Under the pieces are notes generated by a model. It saw only the letters and a list, made by a program, of their open reading frames with translations. It did not search any database and was not told the origin of the DNA. Positions 24,098 to 29,426 of a stretch of 30,000 nt of DNA are shown one piece after another (positions within the stretch are counted from its first letter, which is position 1; every line of letters starts with the position of its first letter). Both the position numbers and the translations under genes were made by a program. The stretch comes from Chrysomallon squamiferum (taxonomy: Eukaryota > Mollusca > Gastropoda > Neomphalida > Peltospiridae), in assembly GCA_012295275.1 (NCBI GenBank), contig CM022675.1:2347067-2377066 (forward strand), in the 5' to 3' direction.

Positions 24098-24331
24098 CAA
24101 CAACAACAACAACAACAACAATAATAATACTAATACTAATAATAATAACAAAAGCAATAAATAAATAAAATAATAAATAAAATAACAAATAATTGATGTT
24201 AGTAAATTAATAAGAACAAACAAAACAAAGTGTTTTATAAATAAAAGTAGAGAAAGGACAGTTACCCAGCGTGACTGAACAGCTTAGAAGTATCAGATAC
24301 ACAAATGATATCCACATGTTTAGTTCACACT
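5180..24331 (-). CDS. EGF-ZP-SRCR membrane receptor-like gene (whole gene, spliced)
   Basis: This multi-exon gene encodes a predicted type-I membrane or shed extracellular protein. Its order is signal peptide, two EGF domains, a ZP module interrupted by SRCR domains, a RKRR cleavage site, one TM helix and a short basic tail. The model rests on consensus GT/AG borders, agreement of nearly all exon phases, and domain cysteine patterns. Using each duplicated exon once gives 2652 nt (884 codons with stop) after removing one base from an A8 run in the second ZP-N exon. ZP modules are known to polymerise extracellular proteins, and SRCR and EGF modules bind ligands, so a role in recognition at an extracellular matrix, epithelium or gamete surface is an inference. 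DMBT1 is a known protein combining SRCR and ZP, but there the SRCRs lie before an intact ZP module. Oddities are the duplicated exons, an in-frame TGA before the TM exon and the A8 frameshift. Confidence 0.8.
5201..5206 (-). promoter_or_regulatory. Poly(A) signal AATAAA
   Basis: TTTATT on plus reads AATAAA on the gene strand. It is the first canonical signal after the stop codon at 5567. Confidence 0.55.
5567..5724 (-). CDS. Exon 19: transmembrane helix and cytoplasmic tail, stop codon
   Basis: The acceptor is CCATTCTAG and entry is phase 1. The exon encodes ISQTPRGKHGSNG, then a hydrophobic helix of about 24 residues (TILIGLCVVTVIIFSLVIG followed by IVVVVF) and a tail LRKKKSNQ ending at TAA (5569-5567). 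The basic stop-transfer residues fix the type-I orientation. The tail is too short for recognised signalling motifs. Confidence 0.8.
5900..6017 (-). CDS. Exon 18: furin-type cleavage site exon, with in-frame TGA
   Basis: This 118-bp exon runs from TTTTAG to a strong donor A|GTGAGT. It begins VDCNGKQGSGRKRRSAE, where RKRR is the consensus furin cleavage site that follows ZP-C in ZP proteins. KTFTVLDVT after it may be the external hydrophobic patch. Codon 37 of the exon is TGA (5909-5907), three codons before the donor, in the frame needed by the next exon. As read, translation stops before the membrane anchor. Confidence 0.75.
6285..6336. repeat. (ATTT)n microsatellite
   Basis: About 13 ATTT units lie in the intron between exons 17' and 18. 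T/GTT-rich sequence follows to 6400. Confidence 0.93.
6467..6632 (-). CDS. Duplicate of exon 17: ZP-C Cys-rich exon
   Basis: This is a copy of 11756-11921, ending in phase 0 at CCA|GTAAGT, which fits the RKRR exon (acceptor TTTTAG at 6018-6020). The joined sequence reads SLCNP-VDCNGKQGSG before RKRR, a normal ZP-C ending. Confidence 0.83.
7083..7176 (-). CDS. Duplicate of exon 16: ZP-C strand exon
   Basis: This is a copy of 12371-12464, phase 1 to 2, with intact borders. It is the copy nearest the RKRR/TM exons and so the more likely one to be used in the mature ZP module. Confidence 0.8.
7452..8590 (-). mobile_element. Tigger/pogo-like DNA transposon remnant
   Basis: This 1139-bp element is flanked by TA (7450-7451 and 8591-8592). 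Its ends are imperfect inverted repeats: CAGTGAACCTGGC at the left and CAGTAAAGCTCGC inverted at the right. On minus it encodes a frame-broken N-terminal psq-like helix-turn-helix (KYEIIKYCKASRDG, SLVAERFKI near 8020-8130). This is followed by an open CENP-B-type HTH region (7582-7956). The DDE catalytic part is missing, so the copy is non-autonomous. It lies in the intron between SRCR4b and ZP-C. Confidence 0.75.
7582..7956 (-). pseudogene. Tigger-like transposase fragment (CENP-B-type DNA-binding domain)
   Basis: This 124-codon ORF is not a host gene. It has the features of the HTH_CENPB domain of Tigger/pogo transposases: ALIKWFQQIAELRTSGEML, then DSWTGRFKKRWGIGKVL. It continues into a decayed equivalent of the region that precedes the first catalytic Asp (ILQRFEQQTYITPIKADYFG, where 'N-A-D-E-T/F-G' is usual). 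The remaining transposase is absent. Confidence 0.72.
8679..8845 (-). CDS. Duplicate of exon 15: SRCR4, C-terminal half
   Basis: This is a copy of 13966-14132, phase 2 to 1, with all four cysteines of the half and intact borders (TTTTACAG, G|GTAAGA). With 9770-9926 it makes a complete six-cysteine SRCR. Confidence 0.85.
9190..9790. repeat. 61-bp minisatellite derived from the SRCR4a exon/intron border
   Basis: The motif CAGTAAAC recurs at 9242, 9364, 9425, 9486, 9547, 9608, 9669 and 9730 (with a variant at 9303), then in the real exon at 9791, a strict 61-bp period. On the gene strand each unit reads like the end of exon SRCR4a (V-Y-C-[RK]-M-L-G-F-T-K), then AAGTAAGTT, then TTATTAATAA and AACAGCTGTT. 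Seven units keep a GTAAGT donor, in addition to the real one. The oldest units, at the far (9190) end, are the most diverged. Confidence 0.93.
9770..9926 (-). CDS. Duplicate of exon 14: SRCR4, N-terminal half
   Basis: This is a copy of 15081-15237 and encodes the same half-domain with both cysteines. The TTA/TTC tract before the acceptor differs between the copies: here about 16 AAT units (after the acceptor on plus) and fewer AAG, while the other copy has fewer AAT and more AAG. The intron after it again opens with the 61-bp minisatellite. Confidence 0.84.
9931..10020. repeat. (AAT)n(AAG)n beside the SRCR4a acceptor
   Basis: On the gene strand this is TTC/TTA repeat ending at the TTTTGTAG acceptor, so it supplies the pyrimidine tract. 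The matching tract at 15244-15330 has fewer AAT and many more AAG units. Confidence 0.92.
10196..10368 (-). CDS. Duplicate of exon 13: SRCR3, C-terminal half
   Basis: This is a copy of 15511-15683 with intact acceptor (AATTCAAG) and donor (G|GTAATC). It has the same three cysteines and no disabling change. Phase is 2 to 1. Confidence 0.8.
10567..10717 (-). CDS. Duplicate of exon 12: SRCR3, N-terminal half
   Basis: This is a copy of 15882-16032 with intact splice sites and the same reading. Its phase 1 entry is compatible with exon 15 of the upstream copy, so SRCR4 to SRCR3' splicing would extend the array to six SRCR domains in frame. Confidence 0.8.
10858..10930. repeat. (AAT)n microsatellite near SRCR3a
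   Basis: About 23 AAT units. The matching tract in the other copy (16182-16236) is shorter. Confidence 0.93.
11553..11704 (-). CDS. Duplicate of exon 11: orphan SRCR2 C-terminal half
   Basis: This is a near-identical copy of 16862-17013. It starts in phase 2, but the exon before it (ZP-C exon 17) ends in phase 0. Splicing the two would read ATA TGA and stop. It has no SRCR2a partner in this copy. It is probably skipped or non-functional here, unless exon 10 splices to it over the whole upstream copy, which would be in frame. Confidence 0.7.
11756..11921 (-). CDS. Exon 17: ZP-C Cys-rich exon (upstream copy)
   Basis: This exon is 166 bp, phase 2 to 0, acceptor TCTTTTTTCAG, donor CCA|GTAAGT. 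It encodes CPSSEIGKLMTQ, LTFKLKAFTFNKNN and STECSVKVCPPDQKSLC. This is the central ZP-C signature: Cys-Pro after the I-I-x-N strand, F-x-x-x-x-F, and C-x-V-x-V-C with a following Cys. The next exon on the chromosome is a duplicated SRCR2b half in an incompatible phase. Confidence 0.82.
12371..12464 (-). CDS. Exon 16: ZP-C strand exon (upstream copy)
   Basis: This exon is 94 bp, phase 1 to 2, between AAATAG and GTAATG. It encodes LESGTVRVEACTADNQ and then SETLKIIEN, the ZP-C pattern V-x-V-x-x-C-x-A followed by the L-x-I-I-x-N strand before Cys-Pro. Joined directly to exon 6 (A+AG) the frame reads FTTKLESGTVRVEAC, an uninterrupted ZP-C. Confidence 0.8.
12741..13877 (-). mobile_element. Tigger/pogo-like remnant, duplicated copy
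   Basis: This is the same insertion as 7452-8590, copied by the segmental duplication and not an independent transposition. It shares the TA flanks, ends and ORF (12871-13245), and differs by a 2-bp shorter T run near 13311. Confidence 0.75.
12871..13245 (-). pseudogene. Tigger-like transposase fragment, duplicated copy
   Basis: It is identical in translation to 7582-7956. It carries the same CENP-B-type DNA-binding region and the same loss of the catalytic domain. Confidence 0.7.
13966..14132 (-). CDS. Exon 15: SRCR4, C-terminal half (upstream copy)
   Basis: This exon is 167 bp, phase 2 to 1. It encodes GGSYGRGSGPIF, ITCLGNETSLEQC, NHLCDHADDAGVICAG. With exon 14 it gives exactly the six cysteines of a group-A SRCR domain and the classic C-D-H-A-D-D-A-G-V-I-C ending. 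The donor G|GTAAGA is followed in the same intron by the Tigger-like remnant. Confidence 0.87.
14432..14467. repeat. A36 homopolymer
   Basis: It corresponds to an A13 run near 9147-9159 in the other copy and is the biggest single length difference between the copies. Confidence 0.95.
14501..15101. repeat. 61-bp minisatellite, upstream copy
   Basis: This is the duplicate of 9190-9790 with the same unit order and the same unit-specific variants. The array therefore predates the 5.3-kb duplication and has not changed in unit number since. Confidence 0.93.
15081..15237 (-). CDS. Exon 14: SRCR4, N-terminal half (upstream copy)
   Basis: This exon is 157 bp, phase 1 to 2, with acceptor TTTTGTAG and donor AA|GTAAGT. 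It encodes ETEIRLVNGSSEREGRVEI, MWGTVCDEYHTDYNAAVYC and RMLGFT, close to the SRCR consensus with both cysteines. Its last 30 or so nt plus the start of the intron are the parent of the 61-bp minisatellite that follows in the intron. Confidence 0.87.
15244..15330. repeat. (AAT)n(AAG)n beside the SRCR4a acceptor, upstream copy
   Basis: It has about 9 AAT and about 20 AAG units, so on the gene strand it is a longer TTC-rich tract before exon 14 than in the downstream copy. Confidence 0.92.
15511..15683 (-). CDS. Exon 13: SRCR3, C-terminal half (upstream copy)
   Basis: This exon is 173 bp, phase 2 to 1. It encodes SYSGVLLGQNEHNL, then ISGVTCSGVEKHINQC and GLALLCAG. It carries C5, C6 and C8 but not C7. 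Since SRCR3a lacks C2, the C2-C7 disulfide of group-A SRCR is lost as a pair. The copy in the second block (10196-10368) encodes the same protein as read. Confidence 0.82.
15882..16032 (-). CDS. Exon 12: SRCR3, N-terminal half (upstream copy)
   Basis: This exon is 151 bp, phase 1 to 2, with acceptor TTTTGTAG and donor GA|GTAAGT. It encodes IELRLVGGPSYGVVEV, NNVWGKITEAV and AKVMCRTLGFN. The Cys expected just after W-G is absent. The (TTA)n tract upstream of its acceptor differs in length between the two copies. Confidence 0.82.
16862..17013 (-). CDS. Exon 11: SRCR2, C-terminal half (upstream copy)
   Basis: This exon is 152 bp, phase 2 to 1, with acceptor CTGTTCACAG and donor G|GTATTT. It encodes YEVYGAGESV, then DVKCKGWEHGLHLC and ASDCHSAQIKC, giving the C5, C6, C7 and C8 positions of a group-A SRCR. 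It pairs with exon 10 to give a six-cysteine domain. It is the first exon inside the duplicated block. The duplicate at 11553-11704 has no SRCR2a partner of its own. Confidence 0.8.
17046..18491. other. Intron between SRCR2a and SRCR2b
   Basis: This is about 1.45 kb with no recognised domain, RNA or transposon. It is less repeat-rich than the rest of the gene. A T run lies at 17331-17345. Confidence 0.5.
18492..18651 (-). CDS. Exon 10: SRCR2, N-terminal half
   Basis: This exon is 160 bp, phase 1 to 2, with acceptor CACTGTAACAG and donor CA|GTTAGT. It encodes KLQLVGGKNKQEGKLQVF, NWKTLCQ and LAEAVCRQLDYG, so both cysteines of the half are present. It lies just outside the tandem duplication, so it is single copy, unlike its partner half SRCR2b. 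Confidence 0.83.
18737..18980. repeat. (TTC)n and (ATT)n microsatellites in intron 9
   Basis: TTC units lie at about 18737-18771 and ATT units at about 18915-18976, with a CA-rich stretch between. The rest of this intron (to 19860) shows another (ATT)n at 19252-19300 and nothing else recognised. Confidence 0.9.
19861..20033 (-). CDS. Exon 9: SRCR1, C-terminal half
   Basis: This exon is 173 bp, phase 2 to 1. It encodes AYGLPRGKGFFQEGTGKIF, then LWLSCYGHERNMDEC and GDDVGIICD, the usual second half of SRCR (C-x-G-x-E-x-x-x-x-x-C, D-D-V-G-I-x-C). It has an additional cysteine pair region (YDCGNDC), which may offset the missing Cys in the first half. The donor is G|GTAAAA. Confidence 0.84.
20145..20227. 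repeat. (CT)n microsatellite in intron 8
   Basis: It has about 40 CT units. On the gene strand it is (GA)n. The Arg-Glu repeat frame across it is an artefact. Confidence 0.95.
20630..20685. repeat. (AAT)n microsatellite in intron 8
   Basis: About 18 AAT units lie 55 bp past the SRCR1a donor. Confidence 0.93.
20740..20881 (-). CDS. Exon 8: SRCR1, N-terminal half
   Basis: This exon is 142 bp, phase 1 to 2, with acceptor TACGTATAAAG and donor AA|GTAAGT. The residues VKARLVGGNTTKEGRLELF and then NAATLICRELGFN match the start of an SRCR domain (R-L-V-G-G, E-G-R-L-E, C-R-E-L-G-F). The Cys normally found in the W-G-x-V-C strand is replaced (KWLRMHID). Two-exon coding is characteristic of group-A SRCR domains. 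Confidence 0.82.
21299..21343 (-). CDS. Exon 7: 15-codon linker exon
   Basis: This 45-bp phase 1-1 exon runs between CTATTTTCAG and GTAATG and encodes LTAVVSNTITHIEL after a split Asn codon. It has no cysteine and no recognised domain. It joins ZP-C strand exon 6 to the first SRCR exon in frame. It may act as a spacer where the SRCR array leaves the ZP fold. Because it is symmetric it can be skipped freely. Confidence 0.65.
21495..21637 (-). CDS. Exon 6: ZP linker and first strands of ZP-C
   Basis: This 143-bp exon runs from a strong acceptor (CCTGTTTGTTCTGCAG) to A|GTAGGA, phase 2 to 1. It encodes NGQNITNTVNS, LVQFNINLKDGSS and AAVSLNEELTFQFTT. The alternating hydrophobic strands, including the 'a-v-s-l-x-e-x-L-x-f' pattern, match the start of ZP-C. 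In ordinary ZP proteins the 'V-x-V-x-x-C' strand follows directly, but here it is more than nine kilobases away, beyond the SRCR exons. Confidence 0.72.
21638..22612. other. Intron between exons 5 and 6
   Basis: It holds TTAA and AAT/ACT microsatellites (21700-21870), then unique-looking sequence, then the possible tRNA-derived segment at 22235-22335. No exon is recognised. Confidence 0.5.
22235..22335 (+). repeat. Possible tRNA-derived SINE head
   Basis: The segment has TAGCGTGTAGTG as a poor A box and GGGTTCAATTCGC as a good B box about 70 nt further on, with TAGCG able to pair with CGCTA. The cloverleaf is not otherwise convincing. It lies in the intron between exons 5 and 6, so it is more likely a SINE remnant than a tRNA gene. 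Confidence 0.3.
22613..22765 (-). CDS. Exon 5: rest of ZP-N with the fourth Cys (frame broken by an A8 run)
   Basis: This exon is too broken to appear as a long ORF. From 22755 the frame reads RCRDVIVQFSEKYMTN, then VSVTCEKK, matching the last ZP-N strands and its fourth cysteine. A run of eight A (T at 22670-22677 on plus) then throws the frame, which stops at TGA before the strong donor AAG|GTTAGT (22612). With seven A the frame stays open (TTVTVTKVITTK) and ends in phase 2, exactly what exon 6 needs. The acceptor is uncertain: AAAG|CAAAAT at 22765 matches exon 4's phase 0, while TGCAG|GT at 22755 needs phase 1. A weak donor CC|GTGCTA at 22664 would avoid the frameshift. Confidence 0.62.
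22907..23127. repeat. (GT)n microsatellite beside the exon 4 donor
   Basis: This is about 220 bp of interrupted GT repeat. On the gene strand it is (CA)n starting about 25 nt after the exon 4 splice donor. Confidence 0.95.
23153..23340 (-). CDS. Exon 4: first part of ZP-N
   Basis: This 188-bp exon (phase 1 in, phase 0 out at CAG|GTTAGT) supplies the first three ZP-N cysteines: EVTCQKSSMLIVI (C1), DTTGCTF (C2) and QDSECGG (C3). The hydrophobic beta strand after C1 (MLIVINP) and the Cys-Gly after C3 are typical of ZP-N. Alternative weak donors (GGG|GTAACT, G|GTGGGG) lie a few bases upstream, and the join to the next exon is not fully settled. The intron begins with a long CA/GT repeat only about 25 nt past the donor. 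Confidence 0.78.
23387..23530. repeat. (ACT)n and (TTG)n/(CTG)n triplet tracts
   Basis: The tract lies in the intron between exons 3 and 4. About 20 ACT units are followed by mixed ATT/ACT and then GTT/GCT units, ending 22 bp from the exon 3 donor. Confidence 0.93.
23552..23689 (-). CDS. Exon 3: EGF-like domain 2
   Basis: This 138-bp phase 1-1 exon starts after TGTGTTTTCAG and ends at a strong GTGAGT donor. Cysteines follow C-x6-C-x6-C-x8-C-x1-C-x8-C, with the typical CFCPPGFYGDRC ending of EGF domains. It sits directly before the ZP-N exon, a common order in EGF-ZP proteins such as uromodulin-like proteins. Confidence 0.87.
23853..23975 (-). CDS. Exon 2: EGF-like domain 1
   Basis: This 123-bp phase 1-1 exon runs between TTTACAG and GTCAGT. 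Its six cysteines follow the EGF spacing C-x6-C-x5-C-x5-C-x1-C-x8-C, with CQNDGTCDCG and the aromatic/Gly pair (DYTGYNC) before the last Cys. It has no clear calcium-binding N-terminal consensus. Being a complete symmetric module, it can be included or skipped without changing frame. Confidence 0.85.
24058..24180. repeat. (AAT)n/(AAC)n microsatellite in intron 1
   Basis: AAT, AAC and AATA repeats lie between the signal peptide and EGF1 exons. Confidence 0.93.
24266..24329 (-). CDS. Exon 1: start codon and signal peptide
   Basis: ATG at 24317-24315 opens MWISFVYLILLSCSVTLG, a typical secretory signal peptide with an uncharged hydrophobic core. Coding runs to 24266 and ends in phase 1 at a GTAACT donor (24265). 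A pyrimidine-rich acceptor (TTTGCTTTGTTTCAG) lies only 12 nt upstream of the ATG, so this exon probably starts at 24329 and the 5' UTR is itself split by an intron. This ATG is chosen because it directly starts the signal peptide and the phase matches the EGF1 exon. Confidence 0.8.
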
Positions 24332-24351
24332 GAAACAAAGCAAATAGAATA

Positions 24352-24512
24352 AAACATAATATAATGTAATATAATGTAATATAATATAATATAATGTAAT
24401 ATAATGTAATATAATATAATATAATATAATGTAATATAATGTAATATAATGTAATATAATATAATATAATATAATATAATATAATATTATATAATGTAAT
24501 ATAATATAATAA
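24352..24512. repeat. Pentanucleotide (TAATA)n with TAATG variants
   Basis: This is about 160 bp of ATAAT units, with GTAAT variants at recurrent positions. It begins about 20 bp upstream of the exon 1 acceptor, so it is probably in a 5' UTR intron. Confidence 0.93.
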
Positions 24513-25459
24513 GTAAATAGAGTGATTCAAAAGACTACTGGTAAAAGCAGCTGTGATGTTTTATTTTTGTGTTTGCGTAACTCGTACCTGATGTTAACAG
24601 ACATGAATCTTTTTGATGTTGCACGGACTACTTGTACACAAAGTCATTACAGACTGAGTTTCCACTGGAGACAGGATTTGTTTCACACGAAACTGACACA
24701 CTGGCAAAATGTGTTTCCGAAAAAACCAAGGAGAAAAAAGAAATTGATGTAACTTTGTACGAGTTGCTAAATGATGTAAATTTAAAAATGATACACTGAA
24801 CAGCAAATAAAGGACAGTATTCTTCATGTCGGATAAGGGTTTCATTGCGACATGTTAACTAATGTAGACTGCTATGACTCAATAATTATCAAAGATATTT
24901 TGAGACTAAAGTAAGACACAACCATCAACAAAAACGGTGAAAATAACCGAGATTTTAACATAGAGGTTATTTTCACGTACTCAACACTTATCGTCTTGTC
25001 TCGCATGATTTCGTCTATATAATGCTTATTTGTTGTGAAGATAAAGAACAAGATAGTGTACTGAAAACATCTAAGCACTGTGCTGTCGCTGGTTTCAATG
25101 GGAGAATGTTTTTTCACCGTTTGTCAGATAACTCTATACCAGAATTTACTGCCATTTGATTTTCGCACTTATTTTATGTTTTGAATTAGTTTTTAGTGTG
25201 CAGTCAATGTGTTAGATGAAATACATACTTTTAATCCACGACATTTTTAATGCATTACAAAATAAATTAACATTTATTGCTCTTAAATCACCTGAACTAA
25301 TGAATTACTATCTATTTTATCACGCTTTTAATTCCAAATGAATAATGACAAACAAATTTCGATAAAACTAATCTTTTGTTTACAGTATTTTTTCTTGGAG
25401 TTGACAAACGACGTTTGGATCATTGTTCATGCATCATTATAAACTCATTCAGCTTTGGA
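24513..25459. other. No recognised gene
   Basis: A plus-strand frame of about 50 codons ends near 24806, but it has no domain, Met context or splice support. Otherwise the stretch is AT-rich with nothing recognised. Confidence 0.4.
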
Positions 25460-26520
25460 TTTTATATTTTGTATTGATGCAGACAGGTCGAAAACCGTGC
25501 CCCAAGTATTATAAATTATACTGTCCGTTTAAATTTATGTTGTTAAGAAAATTTATCCGTGAACATTACGGTCTTTGTCTAATTTTACTACGTTAATTTT
25601 ATCAGTATTGACTTTAAGACCAGATATATTGATAAATAATCAAAATTTTACATAGATGTTGTAAGAGTTGTAGTGCACCAGTCTAATAGCAGTTTTGTGT
25701 CGTCGGCAAACTGTGAAATTTTAAATACATTGCCGTGAATCTTTGTTATTTCTTATCAACATTCCAAGAATCACTACACATAAAATAGAAACACCGGGAA
25801 TCTCGTTGTCTACATCCTCTGCCAAGTTTGAAGCGTTCAGTGATCCTTTGATTTAGTTATAAACCCGATTTCCATTCAGTATTAAAAGATCGATATGCAT
25901 GTTTGAATCGAGGCCCCAGACTTTAATTAAGCTAATGCTTTTTGCTAATAAAATTCCACGAATTGTATCAAAAGCATTTTCAAAAGATACAATTAATAAC
26001 ATCCAAGGCTTGTTTCGTGCTACCGGTGACTTTAAATTATTCGTTTGTGTTAAAATGTTAGCAAATTCTGCGTAAGTTAAATTTAAGGCTACTACTTTAT
26101 CCCCAATTTGATTTTAATTTTGTAATAGTTTATTTTCTTTGTCTGTTACTACTGTTAATGCTTTTGTCTCATACTTTCTCTTTTCTAATCTTCAAGCTTG
26201 TTTAAGTTTTTTAACCATGTTCTTCCTACCCAGGTCGTGATCTAATGAAAGCACAGTTGTTTCTACCCTGTGAGCTTCTTGTTCGCTTTTAGACAGAGTA
26301 TCAAAGTTAAAGAGAATTGATATCGCGTGTGGTTTTACAGTTTCTTTAGCAATTTCTTTAGCCATAAAAACAGTTGGTATTGTGTAAAAGGTAATTACTA
26401 AATTTTCAAAATCCGATCCCTTTTGCAATATCTGAAACAATCATTTCCAATGTAGGACATGAGTGATCAGTTCTGTAGCTTGTTTCTTTGTTGCAGATAA
26501 ACGTTAAACAGTCTTCACTC
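25460..26520 (-). pseudogene. Decayed non-LTR retrotransposon (endonuclease end and reverse transcriptase)
   Basis: Broken frames on minus give, in order: EDCLTFICNKETSYRTDHS (end of an AP-type endonuclease, R-x-D-H-S, about 26440-26510), a linker ORF (26192-26440), ENAFDTIRGIL (RT motif like K-A-F-D-x-I, near 25960), then KISQFADDTKLLLDW (RT catalytic F-A-D-D, near 25690) and SGLKVNTDKINVVKL (near 25600). Order and motifs are those of LINE ORF2. Several stops and frameshifts make it inactive. The L1-like/Tx1-like clade is a guess. Confidence 0.75.
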
Positions 26521-26529
26521 GTCAACCTG

Positions 26530-27370
26530 TCTATTATTTTGAACACTCTACTGACGTATTGATAGTAGTACATTATACTCGTCACGTAAAACCCATATAC
26601 ATCACATTATAGAGGCTTAGCATAGACGGAAAACCTTCATGGACGGATCTACGGTACATAACTCAACTTAATTTAGCTTTAGTGTGCACCAGAAAGCTTT
26701 TTCGTCAGTTTTTGATAAACAAAGCCGGAGAATCAACAGACAAGTTTACCGTATAAGTTGTGTGGCTAAGGGAAGCTTATTGACTACTTTAAATCATATA
26801 CAAGTTGCAGATTATGCATTTTTCTCAGAGGCAACTAGATGTCATATAAATATTTAGTGTAGCAGATACATAAAAATGTGTACTAAAATGTGTGGTCTTC
26901 TCAGCAGATGTCGTGCCAAGGCAATTGTAAATGTACTTCTCAGATCAACAGCTTAGTTTTCAAGTTATAGCAGATTTTGTGTACTCGTAATCATCATTAC
27001 GAAAGTTATCATTATCATCAGAATATTCATAATAATATTTTTGCAAGATGTTTTTTTTTTTTTTGTATGCATTGTATGTAGGCATGTGTGTATATATGTA
27101 ATGTGTAATGAATTATAAATGTGTATACGTATGTAGCGAAGTGTAGTTATTCGAAGTTGAAGCAGGATTTAGGAAGGACTAAATTACCAAGTTTCCACAT
27201 GACAGTCTGTGAGTTTCTTATATGTTATCGTATTATATTATTTTGATCGGATTATGTGTAAACACAGAGCATTATTGTGGATCAAATTAGGAGTAAATCG
27301 CTTTATATTAAACTGATGAAAGTTACGTATAAAAATGTTTTACATTATTCTGACTACATTAACTGATACT
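26530..27370. other. No recognised gene
   Basis: This may include the unrecognisable 5' part of the LINE on the minus strand. No endonuclease core motif could be read. Confidence 0.4.
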
Positions 27371-27378
27371 AACATTTT

Positions 27379-27397
27379 TTTTATTATTATTATTATA

Positions 27398-27454
<57 letters not shown>

Positions 27455-27532
27455 TGTATTATTATTATTATTATGATTATTGTTATTGTTATTATTATTA
27501 TTATTATTATCATCATCATCATTATTTATGAT
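27379..27532. repeat. (ATT)n microsatellite
   Basis: About 150 bp of ATT units with ATC and GTT variants. Confidence 0.95.
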
Positions 27533-27727
27533 TATTGGTGTGTTTTAATTAGTTCCTGTTTAGGATATTTTCTGTAATGTACTTCATTTTGACTACTAAA
27601 ACGTTTCTGATAGACGGTAGAAAAAATTCACAGGAAATCGATCGCTGAAATCTCGATGATGTCACATGTACCGAATTATGGCGGCGTACAAATATGTTTC
27701 ATGTTGTTGATTTTGTATGGGGCAGAT

Positions 27728-27841
27728 AAAAAAAAAAAAAATAAATAAATTAATTAAAATAAAAATAATAATCAAATAATAATATTAATAATGAAACAAC
27801 AAAAACCATAATACTAATACAACAAAAAATTAAATTTAAAA

Positions 27842-27888
<47 letters not shown>

Positions 27889-27965
27889 ATGAATGAATAA
27901 ATAAATAAATAAAATAAATAAATAAATAAATAAGTTAATAAATGAATAAATAAATAAATAAAAAT
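27728..27965. repeat. (AAAT)n microsatellite
   Basis: An A run is followed by AATAATA-rich sequence and about 30 AAAT/AATG units. Confidence 0.93.
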
Positions 27966-28211
27966 GAAACTTTCGTTTATGCAAACTATAATTAGAACAT
28001 TTCTGTAAACTGATGATTTTAAATACGAAACTATTACATACACAATATTTTCTAAAATAAAAGCTTTTGGTTAATTACTGATCAGTGAAGAAAATAACAG
28101 TATCTTACGTAACAGAATTTTTCAGTTATATCCTTTATGCAGATTGGTTTGCTTACAAATAAAGAGAAAGCGCATCCATGCATTCACTGAAGATAAGAAA
28201 CCTGAACCTAC

Positions 28212-28310
28212 CTTGTCCGCTGTGAGATTCAGAACAAAACGTATTCCTCAGCCTCAAGATGTGATGTGCTTCGAGTAAAGTAGAAAAGTACAGCTCACGA
28301 TTAGTTTTAT
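28212..28310 (-). promoter_or_regulatory. Candidate non-coding 5' exon and promoter region
   Basis: Exon 1 has an acceptor just before its ATG, so a 5' UTR exon should lie upstream. At 28212 the minus strand has a strong donor (CGGACAAG|GTAGGT) after a stretch with normal base composition among microsatellites. An ACATAAAACACG segment (about 28315-28326) could serve as a TATA-like element. No coding frame is claimed and the link to this gene is inference only. Confidence 0.25.
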
Positions 28311-28520
28311 CGTGTTTTATGTGGGCAGGTGAAACAAGACACCCTGTTTAATGCATCAGTACTTTTTAAATATCGTATCATGTTAAAACTGTCACAAGAT
28401 TTTTTCTTTCTATGACGTTCTGGTAGAACGAGCAAGCATTTACTTTGTAGTTAATAATTGTGTAAAATAAATGTCACCCTATCAGTACAATATTTCCATT
28501 GTGTATATATAGTATATAGA

Positions 28521-28539
28521 GCGAACGAGCGAGCGAGCG

Positions 28540-28622
<83 letters not shown>

Positions 28623-28636
28623 AAAAAAAAAAAAAA
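28521..28636. repeat. (GAGC)n(GA)n and poly-A
   Basis: A few GAGC units lead into about 37 GA units and an A18 run. The unknown unit at 28637 follows directly. Confidence 0.95.
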
Positions 28637-28730
28637 GACCGACAGTTATACATTTAAATCGTAATGTTAGGAACTTTGTATAGATGTTCAGTTTAGTTAT
28701 TTATTTAATTGTATGTTTGTTTGTTTGATG
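28637..28730. repeat. Unknown (GA)n-linked unit, copy 1
   Basis: It reads GACCGACAGTTATA, AATCGTAATGTTAGGAACT, TTCAGTTTAGTTATTTATTT and continues to a TA repeat at 28759-28805. It matches 29427-29512 closely. Confidence 0.85.
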
Positions 28731-28755
28731 GTGTGTTTGTTTGGGTGTTTGGGTA

Positions 28756-28808
<53 letters not shown>

Positions 28809-29301
28809 CTATCTATCTATCTATATATCTATGTATATGTTTTGACGAAAGCCTAGAGAAATAAGATGATTATTTATTTATTTATTTAAGTTCAAGTGCT
28901 GACATACATTACCTCTATATAACTAGTATCCTACCACACACGTTTACACATATACTGTGTGTATGTATGTATGCATGTATGTATGTATGTATTTGTGCTC
29001 AGATGATTTTATGTATGCCGATAATTATGTCCTAGACTTAACTTTAAAAGCAACCACAAACATAAGCTTTCTTCTTTCTCCAAAAACTTAGTATGTATTA
29101 CAATTCATGCGTATCTGTGTTTCTGGAGCACTAGACGTCAGTGACTGTGCTTGAATACGTATCAGCCAAGCCCAGTGTCATTTTTATTTTCTTTCTTTTC
29201 TCATAAAGAATTGAGGGATAGCCGCGTCTTACGCCCCGAGCGTAAAGAATCGATGCTTTATACACATCATTTTCTATTCAGTCTCTTTATATATGTGTGC
29301 G

Positions 29302-29304
<3 letters not shown>

Positions 29305-29392
<88 letters not shown>
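29305..29392. repeat. (GA)n microsatellite
   Basis: About 44 GA units precede the second copy of the unknown unit. Confidence 0.95.
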
Positions 29393-29394
<2 letters not shown>

Positions 29395-29426
29395 AACAAC
29401 AACAAAACAAAACAAAAACTGTGAAA

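Noticed and set aside
24522-24752. 76-codon plus-strand ORF ending in a basic stretch (PKKPRRKKK)
   Set aside because: The basic end looks like a nuclear signal, but there is no domain, no acceptor or donor support and no second exon. It is likely chance.
26192-26440. 82-codon minus-strand ORF as an independent gene
   Set aside because: It sits between the endonuclease end and the RT motifs of the decayed LINE and matches the expected linker of such ORF2 proteins.
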